Notes: generated by a model not told the origin, from the letters alone. Positions 16,373 to 26,798 are shown, numbered from the stretch's first letter. The stretch: DNA of 64,000 nt from Pirellulaceae bacterium (GCA_026004795.1 BPJV01000001.1:186001-250000), one strand, 5' to 3'. Made by a program: numbers and translations.

Positions 16373-18208
16373 ATGCGACGTAGCACGATCTTTCTATCAG
16401 CGTGGTCTGCCCGTAGTGCAGCCCTTGCTGCCATGAGCGGTTGGAGTGGAGCTGCCGGGCGATGCCGGCGGGTGGCTACCGTGCTATTGCTGGTCTTGTC
16501 TGCTAGCGCCGGTACTTCGCCGTTGACGGCCCAAGTCGCTACGGCCCCTTCCGGGGAAGCGCCGATGCATCTGATCGTATTGGCGGGCCAGTCGAATATG
16601 GCAGGTAGAGGGGAGGTCAGCAATGATGACCTGACTCCCCATCCCCGGATCTACATGCTCGATGCTCATTCTCAGTGGGTACCGGCCGTCGATCCACTCC
16701 ATTTCGATAAGCCGCAGGTTGTGGGAGTGGGGCCAGGACGGGCTTTCGCCTTGGAGTACGCTCGCCATCATCCTGAGGCCATCGTGGGTTTGATCCCCTG
16801 TGCCGTCGGTGGGACGTCCATTCGATTGTGGCAACCGGGGCAGCGGGACACGGTTACCGGAGCCCATCCGTGGGACGACACCCAGCGACGGATCGAGCGC
16901 GCGATGCGCGACGGTGAAGTGAAAGCCATTCTGTGGCATCAAGGAGAATCCGATAGTCGCTCGGGACGCGGGGAGGAATACGCGGTCGCCCTGAAAGAGT
17001 TGATAGGCCGTTTTCGGGAGTTGATACAGGATCCACAAGCTCCCTTCCTGATTGGGCAACTGGGGCAGTTCGCCGGGCGTCCCTGGACGGACGGGCGGCG
17101 GGCGATCGATCAAGCACACAAGTTGGTGGCTCGAGAGGTATCCCGCAGCGGCTTTGTCAGCTCACTCGGACTGGAAGACAAAGGCGATGGAGTCCACTTC
17201 AGTGCGGCGGCAGCCCGCGAATTGGGCCGACGCTACTATCGCGAATATGAGCGGATCACCCAACGCAAGCAGCCGGAGGTGGTGTCCGTCAAGCGGATTT
17301 GGGATCGAGCGCCGCACAACGCCTTTACGGACCTTATCCGCTTTGCCGACCAGTGGTACTGCGTCTTTCGAGAGGGACGAGGACATGTTTCGCCTGATGG
17401 CGCCGTTCGTGTACTGGTCAGTACCGATGGCTTACGATGGGAATCCGCGGCCAGGTTCCAGCGCCAGGATGCCGATTTGCGGGATCCAAAACTCGCCATC
17501 ACCCCCGATGGCAAGCTCATGTTGATCGCCGCTGGGGCAATGCATCGCACCGAGCCTCACCGTCACCGAACGTTTGCCTGGTACTCCCAGGACGGGAGCA
17601 TCTGGACGTCGGAGTCGGAGATTGGGCAACCCGATTATTGGCTGTGGCGAGTCACCTTTGGCGATCGCCTCGCGTTGGGGATCGCTTACACGACCAACAG
17701 TCCTCAAGACCGTCATACGCGGTTGTTTTCTAGTGTCGATGGGCGGCAGTGGCGGGTCCATGTTCCGCGGCTACTCGATGACGGCTACCCCACCGAAGCG
17801 TCTATCCAATTCGTCAACCAACGCGCGTACGCCGTGCAGCGTCGCGATGGATCGGCTCCACAGACGGCCACCGGGTTGCTGGGAGTTGCCGATCCTCCGT
17901 ACGACCAGTGGGCATGGCTCGACCTTGGTGTCCGCGTCGGAGGGCCAGCCCTGACCATCTCCCCGCATGGAAAAATGCTCGCCGTGGTTCGCCTTTACGA
18001 TGGCAGCACCCGCACCGCGGTTTGCGAAGTTGATCCGATCCACGGCACCATCGAAGAATTACTCGTACTCCCCTCTGGTGGAGACACCAGTTATGCCGGT
18101 TGCGTATGGCGGGAAAACACATTGTGGATTAGTTACTATTCGGGGCACGAGGCGAGAAACAACGCTTTCACTACGGCCATCTACGTCGCTCAGGTAAACA
18201 TTCCTTGA
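16373..18208 (+). CDS. Sialate O-acetylesterase-like protein with beta-propeller C-terminus
   Basis: Residues about 60-300 form a SASA-type SGNH hydrolase: block I in VLAGQSNMAGRGE, then CAVGGTSIRLW, block III in LWHQGESDS, and the catalytic Asp-His pair in DGVHFSAAA. Residues about 315-611 form a second domain with sialidase/BNR-like blades (VSTDGLRWESAARF, YSQDGSIWTSESEI, SSVDGRQWRVHVP). An N-terminal hydrophobic segment (VATVLLLVLSASAG) suggests export. Start choice is uncertain: ATG 16373 is used; ATG 16433 would give a shorter and more typical signal. The likely role is removal of acetyl groups from surface or dietary glycans, with the propeller as binding module. It lies just before a sialidase-like gene. 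Confidence 0.88.
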   Translation: MRRSTIFLSAWSARSAALAAMSGWSGAAGRCRRVATVLLLVLSASAGTSPLTAQVATAPSGEAPMHLIVLAGQSNMAGRGEVSNDDLTPHPRIYMLDAHSQWVPAVDPLHFDKPQVVGVGPGRAFALEYARHHPEAIVGLIPCAVGGTSIRLWQPGQRDTVTGAHPWDDTQRRIERAMRDGEVKAILWHQGESDSRSGRGEEYAVALKELIGRFRELIQDPQAPFLIGQLGQFAGRPWTDGRRAIDQAHKLVAREVSRSGFVSSLGLEDKGDGVHFSAAAARELGRRYYREYERITQRKQPEVVSVKRIWDRAPHNAFTDLIRFADQWYCVFREGRGHVSPDGAVRVLVSTDGLRWESAARFQRQDADLRDPKLAITPDGKLMLIAAGAMHRTEPHRHRTFAWYSQDGSIWTSESEIGQPDYWLWRVTFGDRLALGIAYTTNSPQDRHTRLFSSVDGRQWRVHVPRLLDDGYPTEASIQFVNQRAYAVQRRDGSAPQTATGLLGVADPPYDQWAWLDLGVRVGGPALTISPHGKMLAVVRLYDGSTRTAVCEVDPIHGTIEELLVLPSGGDTSYAGCVWRENTLWISYYSGHEARNNAFTTAIYVAQVNIP

Positions 18209-18301
18209 GCATTCCATCGGTCGAAGATGGCCCATAAACCTCATGGCGATGGCAATTGTTCACCTTAACAACCATTCCCTTCAGAGCGGTGGAGGAGCAT
18301 C

Positions 18302-19519
18302 ATGCACGGACAACAAGGCGCTTTGGGTCGCAACTCGCAGGTACAGGGTGATGGCAGAAAAGGGGAGGTTGCAGACGATGCCAGGTGGCTTGCGTTCCAG
18401 CACGGCCGATGGCGGTTATGGCACCTCCTGGGCGTGGCGCTAGGGTGCTTGTCATCGGCGTGGAGCGTTCATGGGCACGAACCCGACGCTCACCTTCCTG
18501 CAGTAGCACAGGTGGGGGAAGGAGCGTTGATCGAGGCGGAGTTTATCTTCCCCCTCGATCCTAGACCGACTCCCGAGTGCCACGCATCGACCATCGTGGA
18601 GACATCCGCAGGATTGCTGGCCGCGTGGTTCGGCGGAACCGAAGAGGGGCATCCCGACGTGGGGATTTGGTTAGCGAGGCGCGATGCCAGGGGTTGGTCT
18701 TCACCCGTGCAATTGGTCGACGGAACCGAGTCCGCCGACCACGACTATCCCTGTTGGAATCCGGTGCTTTTTCAGCCTGCAGGCGGTCCGCTAATGCTGT
18801 TTTATAAAGTCGGCCCCAACCCACGGCAGTGGTGGGGCATGCTGACCACCAGCACCGATGGTGGTTGGACCTGGTCTCCCCCGCGTCGATTGGGCACGAG
18901 CTTGAAGTTGTTTCCCGCCAATCGTAATCTGATTGGTCCGGTGAAGAACAAGCCCATTCAGCTTTCCGATGGAACGATCCTTTGCCCCAGTAGCACCGAA
19001 AACGAAGGCTGGCGCATCCACTTCGAGCGCATCGATGCGCAGGCAAAAGGCGTCGAAGTTGTAGGTCCGCTTCAGGACGGGGAGCCTTTGGATGCGATTC
19101 AGCCCAGCGTGCTTATCCATGCCGATGGTCGATTGCAGATTCTTTGTCGCACCAGACAGGGGGTGGTAGGGACGAGCTGGTCGCAGGACGGCGGCAGGTC
19201 ATGGGGGCCGATGCAACGTACCGAGTTGCCGAACCCCAATTCAGGAACCGATGCCTTGACATTGCAAGACGGCCGTCACCTTTTGGTCTACAACCATGCC
19301 GTACGGACGAGCGCCCTCAATGGACGGCAGACCTTGAATGTCGCGGTCAGCACCGATGGCCTTAGCTGGAAGACGGTCCTGACGCTGGAAAAAGAAGAGG
19401 GACCAGCAGAGTTTTCCTACCCGGCAGTGATCCAGACGGCCGATGCCAAGGTGCACATTACCTACACTTGGCATCGCCAAACTATTAAGCATGTCGTCAT
19501 CGACCCTCAGCAACTGTAG
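18302..19519 (+). CDS. Sialidase-family (BNR-like) secreted glycoside hydrolase
   Basis: A 405-residue protein with a strong GGAGGAG ribosome site before ATG 18302. After a long N-terminal region with a hydrophobic stretch (LLGVALGCLSSAW), the six-bladed sialidase-like fold begins: TIVETSAGLLAAWFGGTEEG, DHDYPCWNPVLFQ, Asp-box-like STDGGWTWSPPR and WSQDGGRSWGP, and a C-terminal YPAVIQTADAKVHITYTWHR. This is the exo-alpha-sialidase-like family common in planctomycetes and Bacteroidetes; substrate identity (sialic acid or another glycan) cannot be told. It follows the acetylesterase gene by 93 nt, so the two probably act on the same glycan. Confidence 0.85.
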   Translation: MHGQQGALGRNSQVQGDGRKGEVADDARWLAFQHGRWRLWHLLGVALGCLSSAWSVHGHEPDAHLPAVAQVGEGALIEAEFIFPLDPRPTPECHASTIVETSAGLLAAWFGGTEEGHPDVGIWLARRDARGWSSPVQLVDGTESADHDYPCWNPVLFQPAGGPLMLFYKVGPNPRQWWGMLTTSTDGGWTWSPPRRLGTSLKLFPANRNLIGPVKNKPIQLSDGTILCPSSTENEGWRIHFERIDAQAKGVEVVGPLQDGEPLDAIQPSVLIHADGRLQILCRTRQGVVGTSWSQDGGRSWGPMQRTELPNPNSGTDALTLQDGRHLLVYNHAVRTSALNGRQTLNVAVSTDGLSWKTVLTLEKEEGPAEFSYPAVIQTADAKVHITYTWHRQTIKHVVIDPQQL

Positions 19520-20056
19520 TCGCTTGGCAGAGCCTCGCGTCTGGTAACCGTCACCGCGCCGACCGCTTGGCATGCCTCGTCATCGGCCAGTCCACTGGCA
19601 GTTTGCCGCTGGCGGCCGGAGGCGAAGGTCGCTTGTTGTGGAGGTCGGGCCATGAGTGGCGTCCGCTGGTGCTTCGGAAATTTGACGTGGCCCAAGCACG
19701 CGATTTTGGGGAACGGGATGGTTACTCCGGCTTAGACGCGGTTCCGGCGATGCTGACCTCAAGCCAGGCTTGCTAGGCAAGCCACGCAAACCAATAGCAA
19801 CCGTCTAGCCGGGGCGCTGGCCGACCACTTCCTCCGGCCGACCGCTTCCATCAGGTCTATAGGCCTTGTCGGTTCCCAGCGGGGCTCCTATCATTTCGCT
19901 TTGACTTGCCCTGCACGCTGTCGTCACCATGAGCTGCTTTCTCGTTGAGAGCCCGCAGCGAAAGTTCGTGACGTCTCCAGGCGTAGGTTGTATTGAGTAA
20001 CGGCTCGGCGTACAGGTATCGCCGCGGAGAACGAGGGAAACGACCCGAGGTAGGCT
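19520..20056. other. Intergenic region upstream of yajC-secDF
   Basis: About 540 nt between the sialidase-like gene and yajC. Several short frames exist on both strands but none has motifs. No clear terminator or promoter was identified. Confidence 0.45.
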
Positions 20057-20488
20057 TTGACTAGCTGGTACACTTTGTTCTACGAAACCGCTCGACTGAT
20101 CTCCCCAGTACGGACCGTGCTGTTGGGACAGGGGGAGCCCGCGCCGGCGGGAGGGGCAGCCGAGGTGGCTCCAGGAGGAGAGGGTGGTTTTTGGGTCCAG
20201 TTTCTTGCCAACCCTTTGAACCTTCTGTTGCTCAGTGCCATCCTGTTCATTTTCTTAGTGCTCCGCCCCCAGCAGAAACAGGCACGGGAGCACCAGGCAA
20301 AATTGGCCGGCCTCAAGAAGAATGACCGCGTGGTCACTTCGGGAGGGATCCATGGAGTCGTCGTGCAAGCGGCAGCCGGTGAGCCGACCGTTACGATTCG
20401 GATCGACGAAAACACCGGAGCGCGGATGACCGTCAATCGTGACGCGATCAGCCAGATTGTGTCGCACGAGGACAAACAGAGCAAATAG
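20057..20488 (+). CDS. yajC: Preprotein translocase subunit YajC
   Basis: Small membrane subunit of the SecDF-YajC complex that assists Sec-dependent export. The 143 residues start at TTG 20057 after GAGGT. A single TM helix lies at about 50-70 (PLNLLLLSAILFIFLVLRPQ), followed by the family motif RPQQKQAREHQAKLAGLKKN, DRVVTSGGIHGVV and TVNRDAISQIV. The N-terminal 45 residues are a Gly/Ala/Pro-rich extension longer than in E. coli. secDF starts 20 nt downstream, which supports both calls. Confidence 0.95.
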   Translation: MTSWYTLFYETARLISPVRTVLLGQGEPAPAGGAAEVAPGGEGGFWVQFLANPLNLLLLSAILFIFLVLRPQQKQAREHQAKLAGLKKNDRVVTSGGIHGVVVQAAAGEPTVTIRIDENTGARMTVNRDAISQIVSHEDKQSK

Positions 20489-20508
20489 GCATAATTTCGG
20501 ACCAAGAT

Positions 20509-23500
20509 ATGGACGCCACTGTCATGTTGCATCGTCTCTCTGGCTTTTTCCTTCTCGCGCAGTCCAACGCACAGGCACAGGTCGGGGCAGGTCAAGCTAC
20601 GGGGAGCGCCGATCAGTGGCCCGCCTATCTGCAGGCTATTGGTTTTGTAGTCGGCATTTTCATCCTGCCGTTCGTCCTCTCGCATTTGATCTGCCGTGCG
20701 ATTCGCATGCCCTCCCACTCGACGCGTATGGGCGTCATGTTCGCGGCCTTGATTGCTGCTTTTCTATTCGCATGGAAGAACGATTTCAAACTGCGTTTGG
20801 GTCCCGACATGAAGGGCGGGACGAATATCGTCTATGACATCATTCCATCGGAGGACGGAGAGCTTCCGGATCCAGGAGCGCTGGCCAGCGCATTGAGTGA
20901 TCGTTTGAATCCCTCGGGAACTCAGGAGATCACCATTCGTCCCCGCGGCAGTTCCCAGATCGAGATTATCGTTCCCAACACCGATCCTCTGGAATTGCGG
21001 CGAATCAAGGAGATGCTCCAGACCTCGGGCCAGTTGGAGTTTCGCATTGTGGCCAACACACGCGATCATCAGGATATCATCGCTTTGGCGCGCGAGCAGT
21101 CGCAGCGGTCACTCGACCGTGACGTGCGCAACTCGGCTGGGCGGACCGTCGGCCGGTGGTATCTGGTGGCTCGCGAAGACAAGATGGTGCAGGGTGTCTT
21201 TCCATTCCGCACGCCGGTCTACGGAGATATTATTCGCGATGCATTCACCGGTCGGATTATTGACAACCCGCCGCTGGATTTCAATGAAGACTATGCCTTG
21301 GAGAAGTGGTTGAAGAAGGAAGGCATCCGGGAGATCGAAGTCCTGATGGCCTTGGAAGCCGGTGGCGTACCATTCCCTGAAGTCACCGGGGATGACCTGG
21401 CCAGTGCGACCATGGAATTCGATAAGAGCGGTTATGTCGTCGCCTTCCGCTTGACGCCTACCGGTGCCCAGAAAATGCTGCGGCTGACTGCCGCCAACCA
21501 ACCCACCGGCAGCTTCCACCGCCGCATGGCAATCATTATGGATGGTAAGGTACTTTCCGCGCCGCAGTTGAATTCACCGATCAGTACCAGTGGTATCATC
21601 ACCGGGAATTTTACGAAGGAGGAGGTCGAATTTCTGGTAACGATTCTGCGGGCCGGACGTCTGCCGGCCACTCTTAGTGATGAACCGGCCAGTGAAATAC
21701 GGGTGGGGGCGGGCCTGGGAGCCGCCACGGTGGAGAAGGGCCTGACGGCATCCGTCTGGGCAGTGATTCTTACCTTCGCCACCATCCTCGTCTATTACCG
21801 GTTCTCCGGCGTGATCGCCTCCCTCGCCCTATTGATGAACGGCTTGCTAATTTTCGGCATCATGGTGTTCATCGGCCAACCTTTGACCCTCCCCGGCTTG
21901 GCAGGGCTGGTGCTTACCGTTGGTATGTCGGTGGACGCCAACGTGTTGATTTTTGAGCGCATCCGCGAAGAACGCGCGAAGGGAGCTGCTCCGCGAATGG
22001 CGATTCGCAATGGATTCGACCGAGCCTTCACCACGATCGTCGATGCCAATTTGACGACCCTTATTGCGGCGGTGGTTCTCTATTGGATCGGTACCGATCA
22101 AGTCCGAGGTTTCGCGGTCGCTCTGATCATCGGCATCATGACCAGTATGTTCACGGCGACCTTCTGTTCGCGAATTCTGTTCGAGATTTCCGAGAAGCTA
22201 CGATGGGTGAGTCTGTCGATGGCGGACGGCGTGGGCTTCCTCAAACGAGTGCTGTTCGGCGACCGGGATATCGATTTCATGCGTTGGCGAACCGTTTGCT
22301 ACTCGCTGTCGGTAGCCATGATCGTGGTCGGCATCAGCGCAGCCTACCTGCGAGGACGTGATCTGCTCAATATCGACTTCACCGGTGGGACGAGCGTCAC
22401 CTTTCAGCTCACCGAACCAATCGCACCGGACGAGTTGCGTGAGGTATTGAAACGCATCTTGGCAGCCGACGATGAAGGAAAGCCAGTGCAGTTTACCTTG
22501 GTGCGAGTTGAGAAGGAGCCGGCCGATACGGTCTATTCGCTCGTAACATCGATCGACAACGAAGAGCACTTGGCGAAAAAGCTAGTCGACGGATTTGCTG
22601 CCGACAGCACCGTGAATCTCAAGACGTACCGGGTGAAGGTTTTGTCGGTCACACCCATCAGTTGGTTAACCAACCCTGCCGGGTTGTGGGGCCGGCTGGT
22701 AGGCTTCCAGGCCGACAGCTCCCCGAACGCATCAGCCAGTGCAGAACCTCAGGCCGAGGTGTCCGAGCTGAACGCTACGCCTGCTGCACAAGAGAGCGTG
22801 CCAACTGAAGAATCATCGGCCGGTCCGGTGGCTCCCGAGCAAGCAACGGGAAGTGAGGAGGCACTCGACGACGGGGCGGGAGGGGAAAACGGCCCCGTGG
22901 TTCATCGCACGGAATTCGTCATCGAGTTCGGTGGCAGTACCGATGACAACCCGGCGGTGCCGGAAGAAGACAAAGGCGCTCGCGTCGACGCCGAGACGTT
23001 GATCAACGGGTTGGTAGCCGCTGCCAAGCAATTGCAGATCGAGATCAGTGAACAGTTGATCGAGGTGGAGCCGGATCCCAAGCCGGAGAATTGGCGGCCG
23101 GAGGACATCGGAGGATATCAAAAATGGCGGGTCGTTCTGCCATTGGAAGAATCGGAAGCGCGCGAGCTGATGACCAAGTTCGAGGCGAATATGGAGCAAG
23201 AACCCATCTGGTTGTCGCTCAGTACGATTGGATCTCGAGTTGCCGAGGAAATGCAGCAACGGGCGATCGCAGCCATTCTTCTCAGCCTTGTTTTTATCGT
23301 GGCCTATATCTGGTTCCGTTTCCAGCGTGTCTCCTACGGTTTGGCGGCCGTTGTCGCCCTTGTCCACGACGTATTGATTACGCTGGGAGTGCTGGCCATG
23401 TGCCATTGGCTGGCCCAACCGCTGGAGTTTCTCTTGATCGAGGACTTCAAGATCGGACTGACGGAAGTCGCTGCCTTCTTGACGATTATCGGTTACTCGC

Positions 23501-23826
23501 TGAACGATACCATCGTCGTGTTCGATCGCGTGCGAGAGGTGCGCGGGCGCAGTCCGCGCTTGACGTCCGATATGATCAATACCAGCATCAATCAAACGCT
23601 CGCGCGGACATTGCTCACCTCGGGCACTACCTTGTTGACCATCGTCATCCTCTATGTTTTTGGAGGCGAGGGGATCCACGCCTTCTCCTTCGCCCTCCTC
23701 GTCGGCGTGCTGGTCGGGACCTACAGCTCGATCTTCATCGCCTCGCCGGTCTTGCTGTTCTTGTCCAAGAGAGCAGAGCAAACAGCGGAGGCTCGACGCG
23801 CGGCGGTAGCAACCACCAATCGCTAA
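20509..23826 (+). CDS. secDF: Protein translocase subunit SecDF (fused)
   Basis: A single 1105-residue polypeptide containing SecD then SecF, the proton-driven partner of SecYEG. SecD features: TM near 45-90, LGPDMKGGTNIVYDI, the P1 region, and TM bundle with GLVLTVGMSVDANVLIFERI. SecF starts near residue 600 with LLNIDFTGGTSVTFQL and ends with a TM bundle containing LTIIGYSLNDTIVVFDRVRE. Between about residues 730 and 805 the SecF periplasmic domain is interrupted by an Ala/Glu/Pro-rich low-complexity insertion before VHRTEFVIEFGG. Fusion is common in planctomycetes and some other phyla. It is co-directional with yajC. Confidence 0.96.
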   Translation: MDATVMLHRLSGFFLLAQSNAQAQVGAGQATGSADQWPAYLQAIGFVVGIFILPFVLSHLICRAIRMPSHSTRMGVMFAALIAAFLFAWKNDFKLRLGPDMKGGTNIVYDIIPSEDGELPDPGALASALSDRLNPSGTQEITIRPRGSSQIEIIVPNTDPLELRRIKEMLQTSGQLEFRIVANTRDHQDIIALAREQSQRSLDRDVRNSAGRTVGRWYLVAREDKMVQGVFPFRTPVYGDIIRDAFTGRIIDNPPLDFNEDYALEKWLKKEGIREIEVLMALEAGGVPFPEVTGDDLASATMEFDKSGYVVAFRLTPTGAQKMLRLTAANQPTGSFHRRMAIIMDGKVLSAPQLNSPISTSGIITGNFTKEEVEFLVTILRAGRLPATLSDEPASEIRVGAGLGAATVEKGLTASVWAVILTFATILVYYRFSGVIASLALLMNGLLIFGIMVFIGQPLTLPGLAGLVLTVGMSVDANVLIFERIREERAKGAAPRMAIRNGFDRAFTTIVDANLTTLIAAVVLYWIGTDQVRGFAVALIIGIMTSMFTATFCSRILFEISEKLRWVSLSMADGVGFLKRVLFGDRDIDFMRWRTVCYSLSVAMIVVGISAAYLRGRDLLNIDFTGGTSVTFQLTEPIAPDELREVLKRILAADDEGKPVQFTLVRVEKEPADTVYSLVTSIDNEEHLAKKLVDGFAADSTVNLKTYRVKVLSVTPISWLTNPAGLWGRLVGFQADSSPNASASAEPQAEVSELNATPAAQESVPTEESSAGPVAPEQATGSEEALDDGAGGENGPVVHRTEFVIEFGGSTDDNPAVPEEDKGARVDAETLINGLVAAAKQLQIEISEQLIEVEPDPKPENWRPEDIGGYQKWRVVLPLEESEARELMTKFEANMEQEPIWLSLSTIGSRVAEEMQQRAIAAILLSLVFIVAYIWFRFQRVSYGLAAVVALVHDVLITLGVLAMCHWLAQPLEFLLIEDFKIGLTEVAAFLTIIGYSLNDTIVVFDRVREVRGRSPRLTSDMINTSINQTLARTLLTSGTTLLTIVILYVFGGEGIHAFSFALLVGVLVGTYSSIFIASPVLLFLSKRAEQTAEARRAAVATTNR

Positions 23827-24132
23827 CCGGCGGCAACGCCAAGGTAAGATAATGGCAACGGATTGACTGGCCCGAGAGTGGCGGAGGAATCTGCTTAGCG
23901 CGTGCTAGTCAGGCAAGTGGTATCCGGTGACCTGCGCCGTCCGGAATCAAGACAGGGATGCTCCCGGCCGTGGCAGCATGCTAGAATGGGGGTGGCGATC
24001 GCTTGGGTTGCAGGGGCGGTGCGCGATGCCCCACAGGAGCTTTGCGCGGCGCGTGCTGCATCCAGCCCCGTGGGCTCGCGGAGCTTTCCATCCCGCTGGT
24101 TTGCCGGAATTCGCGCCGGAGAGGTTTTTCTC
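23827..24132. other. Intergenic region
   Basis: About 300 nt between secDF and the next gene. The frame of the downstream gene is open from 23902, but this part is Arg/Ala-rich with no ribosome site. Nothing else is seen. Confidence 0.4.
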
Positions 24133-25422
24133 ATGCTTCCAATGATGTTCCACCGCATGGATTTGCCGATGGGCGCCATCGTCTTGGCCCTCATGATCGC
24201 CACCGGTGCACCGGCGCAGGACGAGTCGACGGACTTGCGGGCCGCCATTGAAGCTGCCATCGAAGGACTCGGCGCGAGCAGCTTCGCGGATAGGGAATTG
24301 GCGACCAATACGCTGTATCGTGCGGGGGCAGCCGCGCTGCCTGCCTTGCGGAAAGTCGATCGACACGATCTCGAGCGATGGATGCGTGCCCAGCGTGTGA
24401 TCGAGCGCATCGAGAAGGAGCAATTCGAGAAATTGGCGAAGAGCTTTTTGCTTGCGCCCCACCCGGACCGGTCCTACCAACTGCCAGCATGGCCCGCTTT
24501 CTGTCGGCTTGCCGGCGACTCTCGTTCGAGCAAGCTATTGTTCATCGAGATGCTGAAAACGGAACCGGAATTGATGGAGGCCATCGACGAGGCCAGCCGG
24601 CTCATGGAATCCAACGAGGATGCCAGGACGGCGATAGCTCGACTGGAACAGCGGCTGAGTGAAAGGGCGAAAGCGATTTGGGAAGAGCGGATGCGCATGC
24701 GCATCCCGGGAATTGGTCAGTTGGCATCGCTTCTTCTCGGAACCTCATTGCTTCCGGAACCTGCGCCCGCAGAAGTGAACGCACTAATGGAAGCCAGTAT
24801 CAATATGGTTCCCTTCACCAGCTATCTGAACCGACGCGGATATGCGGAGGTGCTCAAGTCGCTGTTGGCCGAGTGGATACCGCGCACGCAACCGGCGCAA
24901 GCGGAAATCGCCCTGAGCATCGCGCTCCGCTATGACTTGCCCAGTGGCATCGAGGTCGCCAGAAGATGTCTTTCTCCCACCCTAGATGTGCGCTTGCGGC
25001 AACTGGCCATGATGAACGTCGTCCGTTTTGGAAGTCCTGCCGACATTCCTCTGCTGGTGGATAACATGCAGGATTCCCTCATCTGTGAAGTGTATCAATT
25101 CCGTGAGGGACTAACGGCAGGAGATGATGAGGGAGTCCCCGAAGTACCGCCCGGCCTCCCCATACAACCAGCACCAGGAACGACGGGGGATCAAGAGCTG
25201 AAGTTCAAGGTCCTGCGTATTTGTGACTTGGCTCTCGCGGTGGCCATGGTGCTCAACGACGAGGATCCACGCGACCTTTTTGTCGACTATCGGCCTCACG
25301 AAATGCAGGGAATCGATCCGCGTTCCATCGCAGTGGAGCAAGATGCCAAAGCGTTCACCAGGAGAGATGAAGCGATCAAACAGTGGTTGCGCCGCTACCG
25401 GGCAGAGCGGAATGAGTCCTAG
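24133..25422 (+). CDS. Exported alpha-helical repeat protein, function unknown
   Basis: A 429-residue protein, if started at ATG 24133, where GGAGAGG lies about 10 nt upstream and the product opens with a hydrophobic signal ending ATGAPAQ. Upstream in-frame starts exist, but the extension lacks a signal. Most of the protein is predicted helix-rich: an early segment (SSFADRELATNTLYRAGAAA) resembles the planctomycete motif in which exported proteins carry a HEAT-like N-terminal repeat, and a later part (IALRYDLPSGIEVARRCL, RQLAMMNVVRFGSPADIPLL) again looks HEAT-like. No catalytic motif is visible. It is not clearly in an operon; the BioF-like gene follows 131 nt later. Confidence 0.75.
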   Translation: MLPMMFHRMDLPMGAIVLALMIATGAPAQDESTDLRAAIEAAIEGLGASSFADRELATNTLYRAGAAALPALRKVDRHDLERWMRAQRVIERIEKEQFEKLAKSFLLAPHPDRSYQLPAWPAFCRLAGDSRSSKLLFIEMLKTEPELMEAIDEASRLMESNEDARTAIARLEQRLSERAKAIWEERMRMRIPGIGQLASLLLGTSLLPEPAPAEVNALMEASINMVPFTSYLNRRGYAEVLKSLLAEWIPRTQPAQAEIALSIALRYDLPSGIEVARRCLSPTLDVRLRQLAMMNVVRFGSPADIPLLVDNMQDSLICEVYQFREGLTAGDDEGVPEVPPGLPIQPAPGTTGDQELKFKVLRICDLALAVAMVLNDEDPRDLFVDYRPHEMQGIDPRSIAVEQDAKAFTRRDEAIKQWLRRYRAERNES

Positions 25423-25553
25423 CATCGCTGCCAAACGCAACCATTCCCCCCGCCCTCCTCTCTCTGTTGTCCTGCCTTGCTCGTCAACGAAGGTCGGCAG
25501 GCGCAAGTTTTTTGCATCTAGTCGCGTGATGAAACGTAACGGCAGGCTTTAGC

Positions 25554-26798
25554 TTGAGTTGGCAAGAATTCCTACAACAGTCCGTGGACACCTGGAAACG
25601 AGCCAGGCGTTTGCGCTATCGGGGGGGACGGCCAGTCGAAGCCACCGTGCCCGCCGCCGAGGAAAGCAGAACACTCGCTGCTCCCATCGACGAGGCATCG
25701 GCTCGTACCGGGAATGCACTGTCGAACCTGCTCGACTTCAGTTCGAACGACTATCTGGGCCTGCGATCGGACCGGCGAGTCGTGCATGCTAAGGATGGAT
25801 TAGGGGTAGTAGGAAGTGGGGCCAGCCCGGTCCTGTCTGGCTACACGGTGCATCATCGCATGCTTGAGGAGACCTTGAGCACATGGTGTGGCGCGGAAGC
25901 GGCGATCGTGTTCAGCAGTGGCTATGCTTGCAACTTGGGCGTTATCGCTTGTTTGGCGCGGGAAGGCGATCTCATTCTCAGTGACCAGCTGAACCACGCC
26001 AGCATGATTGATGGATGTCGGTTGAGCCGTGCGCGAGTTGAGGTCTACCCTCATGGAAATGTTGCTCACGTGGACGATTTTTTGCACCGAAACCGACACC
26101 TCTATCAGCGAGCCTTGATCCTCACCGAATCCGTCTTCAGTATGGATGGGGACCTGGCTCCTCTGGTTGATCTAGCCGACGTCGCGAGAAGGCATGATGC
26201 CGCGCTGTTGGTTGACGAGGCGCATGCGGTAGGAATCTACGGCAGTCAGGGCGCTGGGTTGGTGGAGGAAGTACTTCCCAACGCGGATCAGGTGTTGCTC
26301 AAGACGGGAACGTTAAGCAAAGCAATCGGTACCGTCGGCGGTTATGCCGTGGGAAGCAAGACTGCGATCGAGTACTTGGTTAACTTTTGCCGTAGCTACA
26401 TCTTCTCGACGGCGCCTCCACCATGCATCACGGCGGCGGCAGCTCAATCGATACAGTGCATCCGACAAATGCACCGAGAGCGGACACAGCTTCGTCAGCA
26501 ATCGTTCGCCTTCCGCAAACGTCTGCGAGAATCAGGGATCGACGTCCCTAGTGGGGATAGCCCCATTGTCCCTGTTGTCGTTGGTTCCGAAGAAAGGGTA
26601 CTTCAAGCGGCGGAGTTGATGCGTCAGCGCGGTCTGGTGGTCCCCGCAATCCGGCCTCCCACCGTCCCCGCAGGAACCTCTCGCTTAAGAATCAGCTTGA
26701 GCTGCCGACACCGGAGCGAAGACCTAGATCGCCTGCACGCTGCGCTACTGGATGCATGGCAACAACTTGGCATGTCCCGAAGTGACCTCGTCAGGTAA
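25554..26798 (+). CDS. bioF: 8-amino-7-oxononanoate synthase family PLP enzyme (BioF-like)
   Basis: Alpha-oxoamine synthase, condensing an acyl thioester with an amino acid; BioF joins pimeloyl-ACP/CoA and alanine in biotin synthesis. Motifs in 414 residues: [82 protein letters not shown] and the PLP-lysine motif TLSKAIG in [20 protein letters not shown]. The start is TTG 25554. Glycine C-acetyltransferase (Kbl) is a close relative; the SGYTVHH and FSTAPPP segments favour BioF. No other bio gene lies nearby. Its last 8 nt overlap the convergent ATP-grasp gene. Confidence 0.85.
   Translation: MSWQEFLQQSVDTWKRARRLRYRGGRPVEATVPAAEESRTLAAPIDEASARTGNALSNLLDFSSNDYLGLRSDRRVVHAKDGLGVVGSGASPVLSGYTVHHRMLEETLSTWCGAEAAIVFSSGYACNLGVIACLAREGDLILSDQLNHASMIDGCRLSRARVEVYPHGNVAHVDDFLHRNRHLYQRALILTESVFSMDGDLAPLVDLADVARRHDAALLVDEAHAVGIYGSQGAGLVEEVLPNADQVLLKTGTLSKAIGTVGGYAVGSKTAIEYLVNFCRSYIFSTAPPPCITAAAAQSIQCIRQMHRERTQLRQQSFAFRKRLRESGIDVPSGDSPIVPVVVGSEERVLQAAELMRQRGLVVPAIRPPTVPAGTSRLRISLSCRHRSEDLDRLHAALLDAWQQLGMSRSDLVR

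Noticed and set aside
15795-16373. Minus-strand 192-residue open frame.
   Set aside because: It reads straight through the strong structured terminator, is Arg/Ser-rich, and has no motif or ribosome site.
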